A DNA stretch of 64,000 nucleotides, from contig NZ_MRZO01000002.1 of NCBI RefSeq assembly GCF_002732165.1, forward strand, positions 1-64,000. The letters are read 5' to 3'. How positions within the stretch are numbered: the first letter of the stretch is position 1; each line of letters starts with the position of its first letter. This stretch comes from Staphylococcus xylosus (GTDB lineage: Bacteria; Bacillota; Bacilli; Staphylococcales; Staphylococcaceae). Shown here piece after piece: positions 46,401 through 55,319 of this stretch. A program made the position numbers and the translations under genes. The notes under the pieces are model-generated. The model made no database searches. It was not told the DNA's origin and worked only from the letters and a program-made list of their open reading frames with translations.

Positions 46401-46475
46401 CCTTCCGTGTCACATATAAAAATGCGGCTTTCTCTCGGACCAGACCAAGTTATATCATTGCGGAACCCTAGAAAG
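46385..46475 (-). ncRNA. Guanidine-I (ykkC) riboswitch
   Basis: Reading leftward the conserved blocks appear in order: CTAGGGTTCCGC, CTGGTCCGAGAGAAAGCCGC, ACACGGAAGGATAAAAGCC. These are the diagnostic segments of the ykkC class. It senses guanidinium and turns on the two SMR exporters. Confidence 0.95.
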
Positions 46476-46771
46476 TATTTATTTAATTCAGTAAATCTTA
46501 TCAAATTACACTATATTTTTCAACAATTACTTTCTAAGACCCTAATTTAAAATTATTATAATTTACAAAGTGCTAAAGTACACGCTTACATGTACTTTTC
46601 ACTTAAATTTTACGATTTTTTAAGCCTAAACCCTCTACATTTGATTAATTTTAATGTATACTATGTATTAGATAATAACAATTACAATCTAGAGCGAAAT
46701 TACTGAAATTTATTCTCAATTAATTCACTTTGTTACTAGGTTCAAAAATTTATTAAAAGCGAGGGATTTTT

Positions 46772-46996
46772 ATGCAACTTCTTAATTACAAGATGCACAA
46801 TGACGAACTCATTGCCACAGTGTTATCAGATAAGAAACAAGTATTCAAATACACATTTGATGTTACAACACCTGAATATGAAATCTTAGATGTTCTCGAA
46901 GAAATTAATGATTACGTAGACAATGGTCAGCATCCATTAGGCTGTTCTTTACTTAAAAACTATTCTTATGAGGACGTGAGTCACAATATTTTATAA
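46772..46996 (+). CDS. Conserved small protein
   Basis: The 74-residue soluble acidic protein starts MQLLNYKMHNDELIATVLSDKK and has no membrane segment. Pattern suggests an alpha/beta fold. AAAGCGAGGGATTTTT precedes the ATG. I do not recognise a characterised family. Confidence 0.65.
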   Translation: MQLLNYKMHNDELIATVLSDKKQVFKYTFDVTTPEYEILDVLEEINDYVDNGQHPLGCSLLKNYSYEDVSHNIL

Positions 46997-47037
46997 TCTA
47001 GATTACACACCAAAAAGATGAGTATAGCTGTTAATTA

Positions 47038-47457
47038 CTAAACAGTATACTCATCTTTTAATTTCTCATTAGTATATACAGCCATACCTGTTTTTAAATT
47101 CTTGAAACCTAACTGCCTGTAAAAGCCCTCATATCCTGTCGTTGCAACTAGATGAACGCAAGACAACTCTCCTAAATACACCAATATGTTTCGTATAATT
47201 TCTTGACCGATACCTTGGTTTTGATGTGCTACATCTACCATTACATCATAAATTGCCGCGTTAAAAACACCATCCGACATCGCCCTTGCAAACCCAATAA
47301 CTTTTCCTTGATATTTTGCAATAATTACATGTGTTGCCGTATTAAAAATTGTAATCACTTTTTCCTGATCATGCCCTGCCCAATCGTTATCATGATAAAT
47401 TTGAATAAGTTCATCTACATCTTTTATATCTAACTCATATTCATAATCAATATTCAC
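47038..47457 (-). CDS. GNAT-family N-acetyltransferase
   Basis: The roughly 140-residue protein has the acetyl-CoA motif A region VMVDVAHQNQGIGQEIIRNIL (Q/RxxGxG/A) and YEGFYRQLGFKN near the end. It transfers an acetyl group to an unknown amine. A GTG at 47457 behind GGATGGTG is a likely start; an ATG at 47472 is the alternative. Confidence 0.85.
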   Translation of the reverse strand: MNIDYEYELDIKDVDELIQIYHDNDWAGHDQEKVITIFNTATHVIIAKYQGKVIGFARAMSDGVFNAAIYDVMVDVAHQNQGIGQEIIRNILVYLGELSCVHLVATTGYEGFYRQLGFKNLKTGMAVYTNEKLKDEYTV

Positions 47458-47721
47458 TACCACACCATCCAATCAATTCTACCGTACAATTATCTACTTT
47501 ATATTATAATCTAATTTCGGCACTATTAATTTCTTATTTTCTTTATCTTCATTTTAACATGATTAATTTATCTTTAATAATTTCATTCAAATATCTAGTT
47601 TACTACTTCTCAAAATATTCATGCTAAAATTGCTTTGATTGATAAGGTTACTACTTAGTAATTGATGGGTAAATACATAATAAACAACTTTTAATAAATA
47701 TAAATCAAGGAGGGACACATC

Positions 47722-47901
47722 ATGTGGATAGCTTCAATTGTTCTTATTATTGTTGGTATTGTGTTACTCATTTTGAATAAACGTACTTCTAAAAAAGAAG
47801 GTGTTTCTAAAAAACAAAGTTATATTAGTATCGGGGTTGTATGTATTATCGTTGGCGCTTTCTATTTCGTAGGACAAATCATTAGAGTGATTGTTGCATA
47901 A
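47722..47901 (+). CDS. Small two-helix membrane protein
   Basis: The 59-residue protein starts MWIASIVLIIVGIVLLILNK, has a basic loop (RTSKKEGVSKKQS) and a second helix. AAGGAGGGACACATC is an excellent ribosome site, and a terminator follows. Such small membrane proteins are common in staphylococci; function unknown. Confidence 0.7.
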   Translation: MWIASIVLIIVGIVLLILNKRTSKKEGVSKKQSYISIGVVCIIVGAFYFVGQIIRVIVA

Positions 47902-47953
47902 CGATTGAAATTAATCCTACTAAAATGTTTAATCCACATGTCAAAAAATATAA

Positions 47954-47983
47954 AGAGAGCTAACCCATAAGGTTAGCTCTCTT
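47954..47983 (+). terminator. Terminator
   Basis: AGAGAGCTAACC pairs with GGTTAGCTCTCT around the loop CATAA and is followed by TTTATATTT. Confidence 0.9.
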
Positions 47984-48130
47984 TATATTTCTATAATTGC
48001 TTTTCAAAATAGTAATGATTTTTTAGATCAAGGCTGGCTCATTTATCAATCGATTTATTCAACATAATAAACACCGCCACTGTTAGACTTACATATTACA
48101 ATCTTTTCAGTGTAATATTGGCAGTGATTT

Positions 48131-48215
48131 GGGCCGACTCCTGCGGAAAGACCACTAGCCGAAGACTACAGGCTAAGGCAATGACCGCGGAAAGCGTGCA
48201 CAAAAAACTGCTACC
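48131..48215. repeat. Remnant of a GC-rich dispersed intergenic repeat
   Basis: CGACTCCTGCGGAAAG, GAAGACTACAGGCTAAGG and CCGCGGAAAGCGTG are blocks of a repeat I know from many Bacillus and Staphylococcus intergenic regions. Base composition is clearly above the surroundings. Function unknown. Confidence 0.55.
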
Positions 48216-48287
48216 AAAGTCTGAGTTGACCCATTACGAGTTAGCTCACTTATATCTATATCGTAGTACAGACATTCCTTTTATCTC

Positions 48288-49610
48288 CTACATATTAAAT
48301 AAATCATTAAACGATTCTACCATTGTAGGATGTGTGTATATATTATCTTTTAATACTTTATAAGATAATTTTTGATCTATTGCTAATTTAATTAAGTTTA
48401 TAATTTCTTCTGATTGTAAACCATATAGAGATGCACCTAAAATTTCTTCATTATCTTTATTAACTACTGCTTTAAATAATCCTCTACCGTCATTGTTTAT
48501 TTTATGTCTAGGGATTGAATTAACAGGTATAGCACTTTCTATAATATCATACCCTTGTTCTTTCGCTTCTTTTCCTGTTAATCCAACACGTGCTAATGGT
48601 GGATCTATAAATACTGTATAAGGTACAGCCCCACGGTTTTCCGTAGAACGTTTGCCTTCCCCGAACAATTGCTCTTTTACAATTCTGAAGTCATCTAATG
48701 AAATATATGTGAATTGCATGCCACCTTTGACATCACCTAAAGCATAAACATTGGATGCATCTGTTTGTAAATATTCATTCACTATAATTTCACCATGGTC
48801 ACCAATTTTCACATCAGTATTTTGAAGGTCTAAGTCGGTATTAGGTTTACGTCCTGTTGCTATCAGTACAGCATCAGCAGCATACTCACCATTCGTTGTA
48901 TGCACAATCGTCCCCTTATCTGTATCCTCAAATTTCTTAGTATCTGCATTTAAGACGATATTCACATTTTTGTCTGCTAAGTCTTTTTTGACCTCAGCAA
49001 CAATATCTTTATCTTCTTTAGTCATAATATCATTACCACGCTCTAACACAGTTACTTGTGTACCAAAATTCGCAAACATTGCGGCAAATTCTAATGCGAT
49101 ATACCCCCCACCAACGATTACTAAATGATTAGGTTGGGATTTTAAATTCATGATACCTTCTGAATCATATAAATATTGCGAAGAATCAATACCTTCGATT
49201 GCTGGAATCATAGATTTAGCCCCTGTATTAATGACGATTTGTTCTGCACCAATAGTTCCTACAATTTCATCTTGATCATTTAATAAATTTAATTCATGAT
49301 TAGATTTAAATTTAGCAGTATAATCTAACACCTCTATATTGTCATCATCAGCTAAGTTATGATAATTCTTACTATTTAATGCATTGACAACATCTGTTTT
49401 TCTTGAAAATGCTTGCTCAAAAGAACCATGTTCCAGTCCTTCATGTACTAGTGTTTTGGATGGAATACAACCTATATTGATACATGTACCTCCATACATT
49501 TTTTTCGATTTTTCAATAACTGCTACTTTTCGACCTTGTGCAGAAGCAAATTTCGCTAGCGTTTTTCCACCTTTACCAAATCCTACAATGATTAAGTCAA
49601 ACTGTTTCAT
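48288..49610 (-). CDS. merA: Hypothiocyanous acid reductase, MerA-type flavoprotein
   Basis: The 440-residue pyridine nucleotide-disulfide oxidoreductase has FAD motif LIIVGFGKGGKTLA, redox Cys43/Cys48 in GGTCINIGCIPSK and NAD(P)H motif LVIVGGGYIALEFAA. It lacks the N-terminal heavy-metal domain and C-terminal Cys pair of mercuric reductases. In S. aureus this protein reduces hypothiocyanous acid and is induced by hypochlorite. It overlaps the regulator gene hypR by 14 bp. Confidence 0.9.
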   Translation of the reverse strand: MKQFDLIIVGFGKGGKTLAKFASAQGRKVAVIEKSKKMYGGTCINIGCIPSKTLVHEGLEHGSFEQAFSRKTDVVNALNSKNYHNLADDDNIEVLDYTAKFKSNHELNLLNDQDEIVGTIGAEQIVINTGAKSMIPAIEGIDSSQYLYDSEGIMNLKSQPNHLVIVGGGYIALEFAAMFANFGTQVTVLERGNDIMTKEDKDIVAEVKKDLADKNVNIVLNADTKKFEDTDKGTIVHTTNGEYAADAVLIATGRKPNTDLDLQNTDVKIGDHGEIIVNEYLQTDASNVYALGDVKGGMQFTYISLDDFRIVKEQLFGEGKRSTENRGAVPYTVFIDPPLARVGLTGKEAKEQGYDIIESAIPVNSIPRHKINNDGRGLFKAVVNKDNEEILGASLYGLQSEEIINLIKLAIDQKLSYKVLKDNIYTHPTMVESFNDLFNM

Positions 49611-50031
49611 GAGAATCCCCCTTTAATATATCTTTTAATACATCTTTTATCGTAATATTTTTATAATATGTCACTAATAAGTCTTGCTCTCTTTGATGAA
49701 ATAGAGACATTGTGTGGCCTATTTCCTTGGAAATTTCACAATCACTATCCTCATCTCCAGTAAATAATCTACCTTCTGATTTTTCTTCATTGAATAATAC
49801 AAATAAATCTGCAAGATTTACATCATTCGTTGATTGATTTGATTGGTAACCACCGAACTTACCACGGGTAGCATCCAAATATCGCTGTTCATTTAACTTT
49901 CTAGTAACACGTCGTAATTGCACTGGATTAACACAAATGCGTTCTGCTAATTCACCACTTGAGTATCGTTCTCCCGGATGTTTCACTAAAAAGGTCAAAA
50001 GATGTACCGCAATATTAAACTCTAAATTCAT
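49597..50031 (-). CDS. hypR: Rrf2-family redox repressor HypR
   Basis: The 144-residue winged-helix protein MNLEFNIAVHLLTFLVKHPGERYSSGELAERICVN... matches HypR. Counting from this start, Cys33 is conserved, as is a Cys near 98 (equivalent to Cys99). In S. aureus the Cys33-Cys99 intersubunit disulfide formed under hypochlorite releases DNA. ATG 50031 follows AAAGGTG; earlier ATGs touch the ribosome site. It autoregulates hypR-merA. Confidence 0.9.
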   Translation of the reverse strand: MNLEFNIAVHLLTFLVKHPGERYSSGELAERICVNPVQLRRVTRKLNEQRYLDATRGKFGGYQSNQSTNDVNLADLFVLFNEEKSEGRLFTGDEDSDCEISKEIGHTMSLFHQREQDLLVTYYKNITIKDVLKDILKGDSHETV

Positions 50032-50047
50032 AATCATCACCTTTTAA

Positions 50048-50094
50048 TTGTAACTTTAATAATTACATTATAACTTCTCTCAATTTAACAGCAA
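50048..50094 (-). promoter_or_regulatory. hypR-merA promoter and candidate operator
   Basis: Reading leftward, TTGCTG-N16-TATAAT (50094 to 50067) is a good housekeeping promoter. Just downstream, half-sites TGTAAT and GTTACAA (50062-50067 and 50048-50054) form an imperfect inverted repeat covering the start region, where an Rrf2 repressor would block transcription. Confidence 0.5.
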
Positions 50095-50253
50095 AGTTAT
50101 TTGCTTACAATTACTATATTCCCAAATAACTTTATGTTATTAAATAAAGCAGGATAAAAATCAAAAAATAATTAGATTTCTATCCTGCTTCCAAATCTTT
50201 AATAAATATGGGAGTTTATTACTCTATATTAATTTTTTAAAACTTTACAATTA

Positions 50254-50667
50254 TTATAATATTGCAGCTCGAATACTTACATTGTGTTCTAAATATGCTT
50301 TTAAGCAACTAAGCATATAAACCCATCCCTCTTTTTGTCCTAATAATTGCTCTACATCTTGTGTATCAAAATCTTTTTCAATTGTAGTTACTACAGTACT
50401 TTCACCAATACCTTCAAATTCAATTGTTACAGGATGATTTCCCCATATAAATTCAATACTTTTATTGTCCTCTATGCTGTTTATCTGAACCTCTAATTCT
50501 GCGTTATATTCTTCATAACATAGGGTAATGGTTTTACCTTGTTCCCATCTTTCTGAACTTGAAGAAAACCAAAAACCTCCAATTTGATTTGGGTTTACAA
50601 AAGCTTCAAACACATTTTCTTTCGGTACGTTTACTTGCATTTTTGTAACGATATCCAAGTTACACAC
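50254..50667 (-). CDS. SRPBCC / AHSA1-domain protein
   Basis: The 137-residue protein contains VPKENVFEAFVNPNQIGGFWFSSSSERWEQG, EFIWG and KEGWVYMLSCLKAYLE, the START-like fold of AHSA1 family proteins that bind hydrophobic ligands. The start is GTG or a TTG nine bases further in, behind AGAGGG. Function unknown. Confidence 0.8.
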   Translation of the reverse strand: MCNLDIVTKMQVNVPKENVFEAFVNPNQIGGFWFSSSSERWEQGKTITLCYEEYNAELEVQINSIEDNKSIEFIWGNHPVTIEFEGIGESTVVTTIEKDFDTQDVEQLLGQKEGWVYMLSCLKAYLEHNVSIRAAIL

Positions 50668-50921
50668 ACCCTCTCTTCAAGTTAGATACTAAAATTTCCA
50701 CTTCCATTATATTCATTTTGAACTAATGTCACAAAGCACATGTCATTATGAAATTCAGAAAATTACACACTAAATATTATGAATTATAAAATTATATTTA
50801 TTAAGATTGTAAATGTTAAATACTCAAATAGTAATACAATTGTAAAAAACCTATTAGTCGGTGTTATGCTAATTTCTGTTATAATTTCAACATCGCAACT
50901 ATAAAATCAAGGGAGATTTCT

Positions 50922-51662
50922 ATGAAAAATATAATCCATTCTTATTTATATTATTTGATCATGTTACTTATAGTAGGTGTAATTTTAACTTCCTTATATA
51001 TTTTATATGTCTGGAAAAATGATCAACCACAAAATCAGGATTACTATAAAAATTTTTCAGATCTTACAGCCGATACAACAGAAGGCCGTGATTGGCAGAT
51101 TAATACAAAGACAACAAACAATAAAGATATATTGATTACTGCTATTCATGGCGGTGGAATTGAACCGGGGACCTCTGAATTAGCAAAAATCATTTCTAAA
51201 AAAGGGAATTTTAATTTATATAGTTTTGAAGGATTATTAAAATCTAACAACGCCAAGCTGCATATTACTTCAACTAGTTTTGACGATCCTAAACTTAAAG
51301 ATATGATTTATAAGTCTAACGAGTCTATTTCTATTCACGGAATTAGAGACGAGAAAAAAGTAGTCTATATTGGTGGAAAAGATAAAGATATGTCTCAATC
51401 CATCCAAAAAGAATTAGAAAAGGAAGGATTTAATGTTGAACAAAGTCCCAATTATGTAAATGGTGATTCTAATAACAACATCATCAATAAAAATGACACA
51501 GGATCTGGCGTACAATTAGAAATTTCAACAAAATATCGTAAATCTTTCTTTGATAATGGAGATTTCAACAGAAAAACACGTGAAAACACTAATAACTACA
51601 GACAATCTATTTATGATTTTGCTGAAGCCGTTACTAAAGGTATCAAGCAACAAACAAATTAA
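50922..51662 (+). CDS. Poly-gamma-glutamate hydrolase-like zinc peptidase
   Basis: The 246-residue protein has an N-terminal anchor (about residues 11-30) and an external domain with ITAIHGGGIEPGTSELAKIIS and SISIHGIRDEKK, the zinc ligands and GGxIExGT signature of the phage-type PGA hydrolase family (formerly DUF867). The LEISTKYRKSFF segment is also typical. It could cleave poly-gamma-glutamate capsule or be a cell-wall-facing peptidase. GGGAGATTTCT precedes the ATG. Confidence 0.82.
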   Translation: MKNIIHSYLYYLIMLLIVGVILTSLYILYVWKNDQPQNQDYYKNFSDLTADTTEGRDWQINTKTTNNKDILITAIHGGGIEPGTSELAKIISKKGNFNLYSFEGLLKSNNAKLHITSTSFDDPKLKDMIYKSNESISIHGIRDEKKVVYIGGKDKDMSQSIQKELEKEGFNVEQSPNYVNGDSNNNIINKNDTGSGVQLEISTKYRKSFFDNGDFNRKTRENTNNYRQSIYDFAEAVTKGIKQQTN

Positions 51663-51813
51663 AGTTAATTACAATAGTATCCAGAACCCCTTTTATTTAT
51701 GAAGGCATTTCTGCATACTTGTTTTTTCAAAAGATTTTCTTTTACATTTACTTGCTTTTTAAAACAATAGGTATAAAATACTGTTTATTAAAATCAGTAA
51801 AGGAAATGACCTA

Positions 51814-53118
51814 ATGAAAATATTAAATAAGCCTTTGTATTTTTACCTTTTACTTTTTATAATTACAACATTAGTTGGCGCAGTACTTTTATACTTACCT
51901 GTTACCGGCAAAAAGCCCATTGATTTTATAGATGCATTCTTCATAGCTTCAAGTGCCTTTACAGTAACAGGACTAACAACTGTTGATGTTTCAACACAAT
52001 TCAATTGGTTGGGCGACCTTATTATTATGCTCTTAATTCAAATCGGTGGCCTTGGTATTGTGACAGTCACATTATTAACCTTCATATTAATTAATAAAAA
52101 AATTAGTATAAAAAATCGTTATTTAGCGATGGCCATGTGGAATATTGATAAACCAGGAGGAATTATACGCCTTATTCTTCAATTTGTACTATACAGTGTC
52201 GCAACAGAGATCTTAGGAGCAGTATTTATTGCCCTCTCATTCGTTCCTAAATACGGTTTTGGACAAGGCTTATTTTTAAGTATGTTTACATCAATTTCTG
52301 CATTTAATAATGCAGGTTTTGCTCTTTTCAAAGATAATTTAATGAATACGATTAACGATCCAATTATTACAATTACTATCCCGTTACTCATTATTATGGG
52401 AGGCATCGGCCCTTTAGTGTTCTTTGATTTAATCATGTCTCAAAAATTAGTAAACTTAAAATTACATTCTAAGATTGTGCTAAGCACATCACTTATATTA
52501 ATTATTTTAGGTTCTATAATATTTTTCATTTTAGAGTATCATGCTACATTAAATCATTTATCGCTTCCTGAAAAAATTGGAGCTTCATTCTTCCAATCTG
52601 TCACAACACGTACTGCTGGATTTAACACTGTAGACATTGGACAAATCACTGCACCGACTTCAATGATGATGATGCTGTTAATGTTTATTGGTGGGGCTCC
52701 TATTAGTGCTGCTGGTGGTATTAAAGTAACAAGCTTAGTTTTAACTCTATTGTTCATTACCAGTACACTAAAAAATGAAACGCATCCTTCCATATTTAAA
52801 CGATCCATTTCAAATAGAACTTTAAATATAGCCGTTACAATTACACTCTGTGCTACTATATTTGTCTTAAGCGTCTCTCTGATAGTCAGTATGCTCAACC
52901 CACACACGCCATACACAACTGTATTATTTGAGGTTATTTCAGCTTTTGGCACTGTAGGACTGAGCATGAATTTTACATTGGATTATCATACAGCCACGAA
53001 AATCATCATTATTGCCACGATGCTAATTGGAAAAATTGGTATTCTCACGTTTGTTCAATTGTTCATTACTGAAAAGAAATCATTATTCTATTACGCTAAA
53101 GGCAATGTACATTTATAG
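51814..53118 (+). CDS. ktrB: K+ uptake membrane subunit, KtrB/KtrD type
   Basis: The 434-residue protein with about eight helices and four TrkH-type pore loops has SSAFTVTGLTTVD, SAFNNAGFALF, TRTAGFNTVDIGQ and SAFGTVGLSMNF, the four selectivity-filter regions with the key Gly. It imports K+ with Na+ or H+. The cytoplasmic RCK partner KtrA is not next to it. Whether it is KtrB or KtrD is not resolved. Confidence 0.88.
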   Translation: MKILNKPLYFYLLLFIITTLVGAVLLYLPVTGKKPIDFIDAFFIASSAFTVTGLTTVDVSTQFNWLGDLIIMLLIQIGGLGIVTVTLLTFILINKKISIKNRYLAMAMWNIDKPGGIIRLILQFVLYSVATEILGAVFIALSFVPKYGFGQGLFLSMFTSISAFNNAGFALFKDNLMNTINDPIITITIPLLIIMGGIGPLVFFDLIMSQKLVNLKLHSKIVLSTSLILIILGSIIFFILEYHATLNHLSLPEKIGASFFQSVTTRTAGFNTVDIGQITAPTSMMMMLLMFIGGAPISAAGGIKVTSLVLTLLFITSTLKNETHPSIFKRSISNRTLNIAVTITLCATIFVLSVSLIVSMLNPHTPYTTVLFEVISAFGTVGLSMNFTLDYHTATKIIIIATMLIGKIGILTFVQLFITEKKSLFYYAKGNVHL

Positions 53119-53195
53119 TTAATGCAACAAACTCAAACGGTTATTGAAAGCTAATTTTACAATTTTAATAAACTGCATAATAATTATATAGCCAA

Positions 53196-53250
53196 AAACA
53201 AAAATGATGATTTCCAACTTATTTAGATGGAAATCATCATTTTTGTTTTT
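53196..53250. terminator. Bidirectional terminator
   Basis: AAAAATGATGATTTCCA pairs with TGGAAATCATCATTTTT followed by TTTTTT, between ktrB and tctA. Confidence 0.9.
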
Positions 53251-53298
53251 TTAGTGCTTAGAATAGTCATTTAAAACTATTATTTTTATTCAAAGAAC

Positions 53299-54795
53299 TT
53301 AATTAGAGTTCGATGATTTTGCTTTTCTCTTATCCATAATAATTGGTACTACAATGATTAGAATACTAATAACTAATAAAATAACTGTAATTGGAGAATG
53401 GAATAATGATAAAAAGTCTCCGTTGTTAATTAACAAATGTCTTCTTAATGATGTTTCCATCAAAGGCCCCAGTACAATTCCTAAAATTAGTGAAGCAATT
53501 GAAAAATGATATATTTTCATTAAATATCCTACAACACCAAATAATAACATAATCCAAACGTTCAATAAGTCATTGTTTGTAGCATAGGCACCAAGTAGAG
53601 AAAGTATAATAATGAACGTTGCTATAATGCTATAGGGCGCTTTTAACAATAATGTAAATACTTGAACACCTGCTCTACCAGCAACCAATGTCGTGACACT
53701 TGCGAATAACATTGCTAAAAATATTGAATATAAAAGTATAGGTTGATCTGATATAAGTTGTGGTCCTGGCTGTACACCTTGAAGTACTAAAGCTGCTAAT
53801 ATTACCGCAGTTGTTGGACTACCTGGTATTCCAAGAATTAGTGTAGGAATCATTGAAACTCCGGCTGCCGCATTATTAGATGTTTCAGGTGCAACTACAC
53901 CTTCTGCTTTCCCTTTTCCAAATTCTTCTGGATTTTTATCTGTTTTCATAGCTACTCCATAACTCACAAATGAGGCTATAGACCCTCCTGTTCCTGGCAG
54001 CACACCAAGTAGACTACCTATTGTTGCTGATTTTAAAGCAGTCCATTTATATACAAAAAAGTCTTTAAACTTGAACATACCTTGCGATAATTTTGAGGAT
54101 GTATTTAGATTTTGTGGACTATTATTAGTAATTTGTGAAAATACTTCTCCTAACGCAAATGCCCCAATCATAATCGGGATATAGTCAATCCCATTCATCA
54201 ACTCTAAAGTATTAAACGTAAATCTATCTGTAGCTGTTAATGGATCTAAACCTATAGTAGAAATAAAAATACCAATAAGCCCTGATATAATAGCTTTAAC
54301 CATATTACTGGTGCCTAAAGCAGAAATGACGGTCATACCTAAAATGGCTAAAGCAAAATATTCTGAAGCGTGTATCTTAAACGCGACCTCTGAAAGTATA
54401 GAAGCCAGCGAAAACATTAAAATTACTGCAAAGATACCACCGAATGCTGAACTACTAATTGCTAAACCCAAAGCTTTTTTCGACTTTCCTTGCTGAGACA
54501 TAGGATAACCATCGAAAGTCGTAGCTACCGCTTCTGGTGTCCCAGGCGTATTAAATAGAATAGCGGTAATAGACCCTCCATAAGCTGACCCAACATAAAT
54601 TGTTGATAATAATGCAATAGCAGGCAACACATCTAAGAAATAAGTAAAAGGTAGTGCTAATACAATCGCCATAGAAGCTCCTATCCCTGGCAATGCACCT
54701 AAAAATATTCCAACTAACAAACCTAATACAACTAACATGATATTAGTAGGTTCAATTATCGTTAAAAAAGAATCTTTCAATAAGCTTATATTCAT
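53299..54795 (-). CDS. tctA: TctA-like large transporter subunit
   Basis: The 498-residue protein with about 11-12 helices has GALPGIGASMAIVLALPFTY (the TctA family motif) and GIPGSPTTAVILAALVLQGVQPGPQL. It forms the large membrane component of a tripartite tricarboxylate transporter with TctB and the TctC-type binding protein encoded upstream. It lies 18 bp after tctB. The anion transported is unknown. Confidence 0.92.
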   Translation of the reverse strand: MNISLLKDSFLTIIEPTNIMLVVLGLLVGIFLGALPGIGASMAIVLALPFTYFLDVLPAIALLSTIYVGSAYGGSITAILFNTPGTPEAVATTFDGYPMSQQGKSKKALGLAISSSAFGGIFAVILMFSLASILSEVAFKIHASEYFALAILGMTVISALGTSNMVKAIISGLIGIFISTIGLDPLTATDRFTFNTLELMNGIDYIPIMIGAFALGEVFSQITNNSPQNLNTSSKLSQGMFKFKDFFVYKWTALKSATIGSLLGVLPGTGGSIASFVSYGVAMKTDKNPEEFGKGKAEGVVAPETSNNAAAGVSMIPTLILGIPGSPTTAVILAALVLQGVQPGPQLISDQPILLYSIFLAMLFASVTTLVAGRAGVQVFTLLLKAPYSIIATFIIILSLLGAYATNNDLLNVWIMLLFGVVGYLMKIYHFSIASLILGIVLGPLMETSLRRHLLINNGDFLSLFHSPITVILLVISILIIVVPIIMDKRKAKSSNSN

Positions 54796-54813
54796 TCATT
54801 ACACCTCCATATC

Positions 54814-55299
54814 TCAATATATAAAATTACTAATTTCAGAAAAAATTCCTATCCCTTTTGGTAGTGGTATACTTAGTATGTTTCCAAATAAGAACGTAAA
54901 AAGTATTGGAATACCTACAGAGAAACTAATAATTTGAATCTTATTTTTTGAGCCTAATAATACTAATAATAGAGGCGTTAAAAATAAACATGATAAGAAA
55001 AATCCCATCTTATTTAACACTAAAATAAATATCGCTATGCCTACAGTTATAATCATTATAATGAGCGCTGGTTTAGTAAATAGCGCATTATGCTTTGTTT
55101 TTTCTTTATTTTTCTTATATTTAACAATCTCTTTAATTAATGTATAAATAAGTAATGCAACTAGAATAAAAAGTATAAAAGTTGGTAAACCCGACGCGCC
55201 AATTGGGTCAACGTCTCTTAAATTCTCCATATTTATTGAGTTAATCAAAAAATATATAAATATAATTAGTAAAATGAAACAAAATAATATACTTCCCAT
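54814..55299 (-). CDS. tctB: TctB-like small transporter subunit
   Basis: The 161-residue four-helix protein starts MGSILFCFILLIIFIYFL and has DVDPIGASGLPTFILFI, the TctB signature region. It pairs with TctA. GGGGATT precedes the ATG. Confidence 0.85.
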   Translation of the reverse strand: MGSILFCFILLIIFIYFLINSINMENLRDVDPIGASGLPTFILFILVALLIYTLIKEIVKYKKNKEKTKHNALFTKPALIIMIITVGIAIFILVLNKMGFFLSCLFLTPLLLVLLGSKNKIQIISFSVGIPILFTFLFGNILSIPLPKGIGIFSEISNFIY

Positions 55300-55319
55300 A
55301 TAATCCCCCCGTTACATGA

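Larger units (their letters stand above)
46334..46771. other. Leader and promoter region upstream of ykkCD
   Basis: The proximal half is the guanidine-I riboswitch. The distal 300 bp (46476-46771) is AT-rich and carries the divergent promoters; no further gene was seen. Confidence 0.5.
47902..48287. other. Gap with terminator and dispersed repeat remnant
   Basis: The terminator at 47954-47983 and the GC-rich segment at 48131-48215 account for the visible structure. Confidence 0.5.

Noticed and set aside
48118..48363. Plus-strand ORF of 81 residues before merA
   Set aside because: It runs through the GC-rich intergenic repeat and into merA antisense; not a gene.
50922..53118. Operon of the PGA hydrolase-like gene and ktrB
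   Set aside because: A gap of about 150 bp with its own promoter-like sequence separates them; shared direction only.
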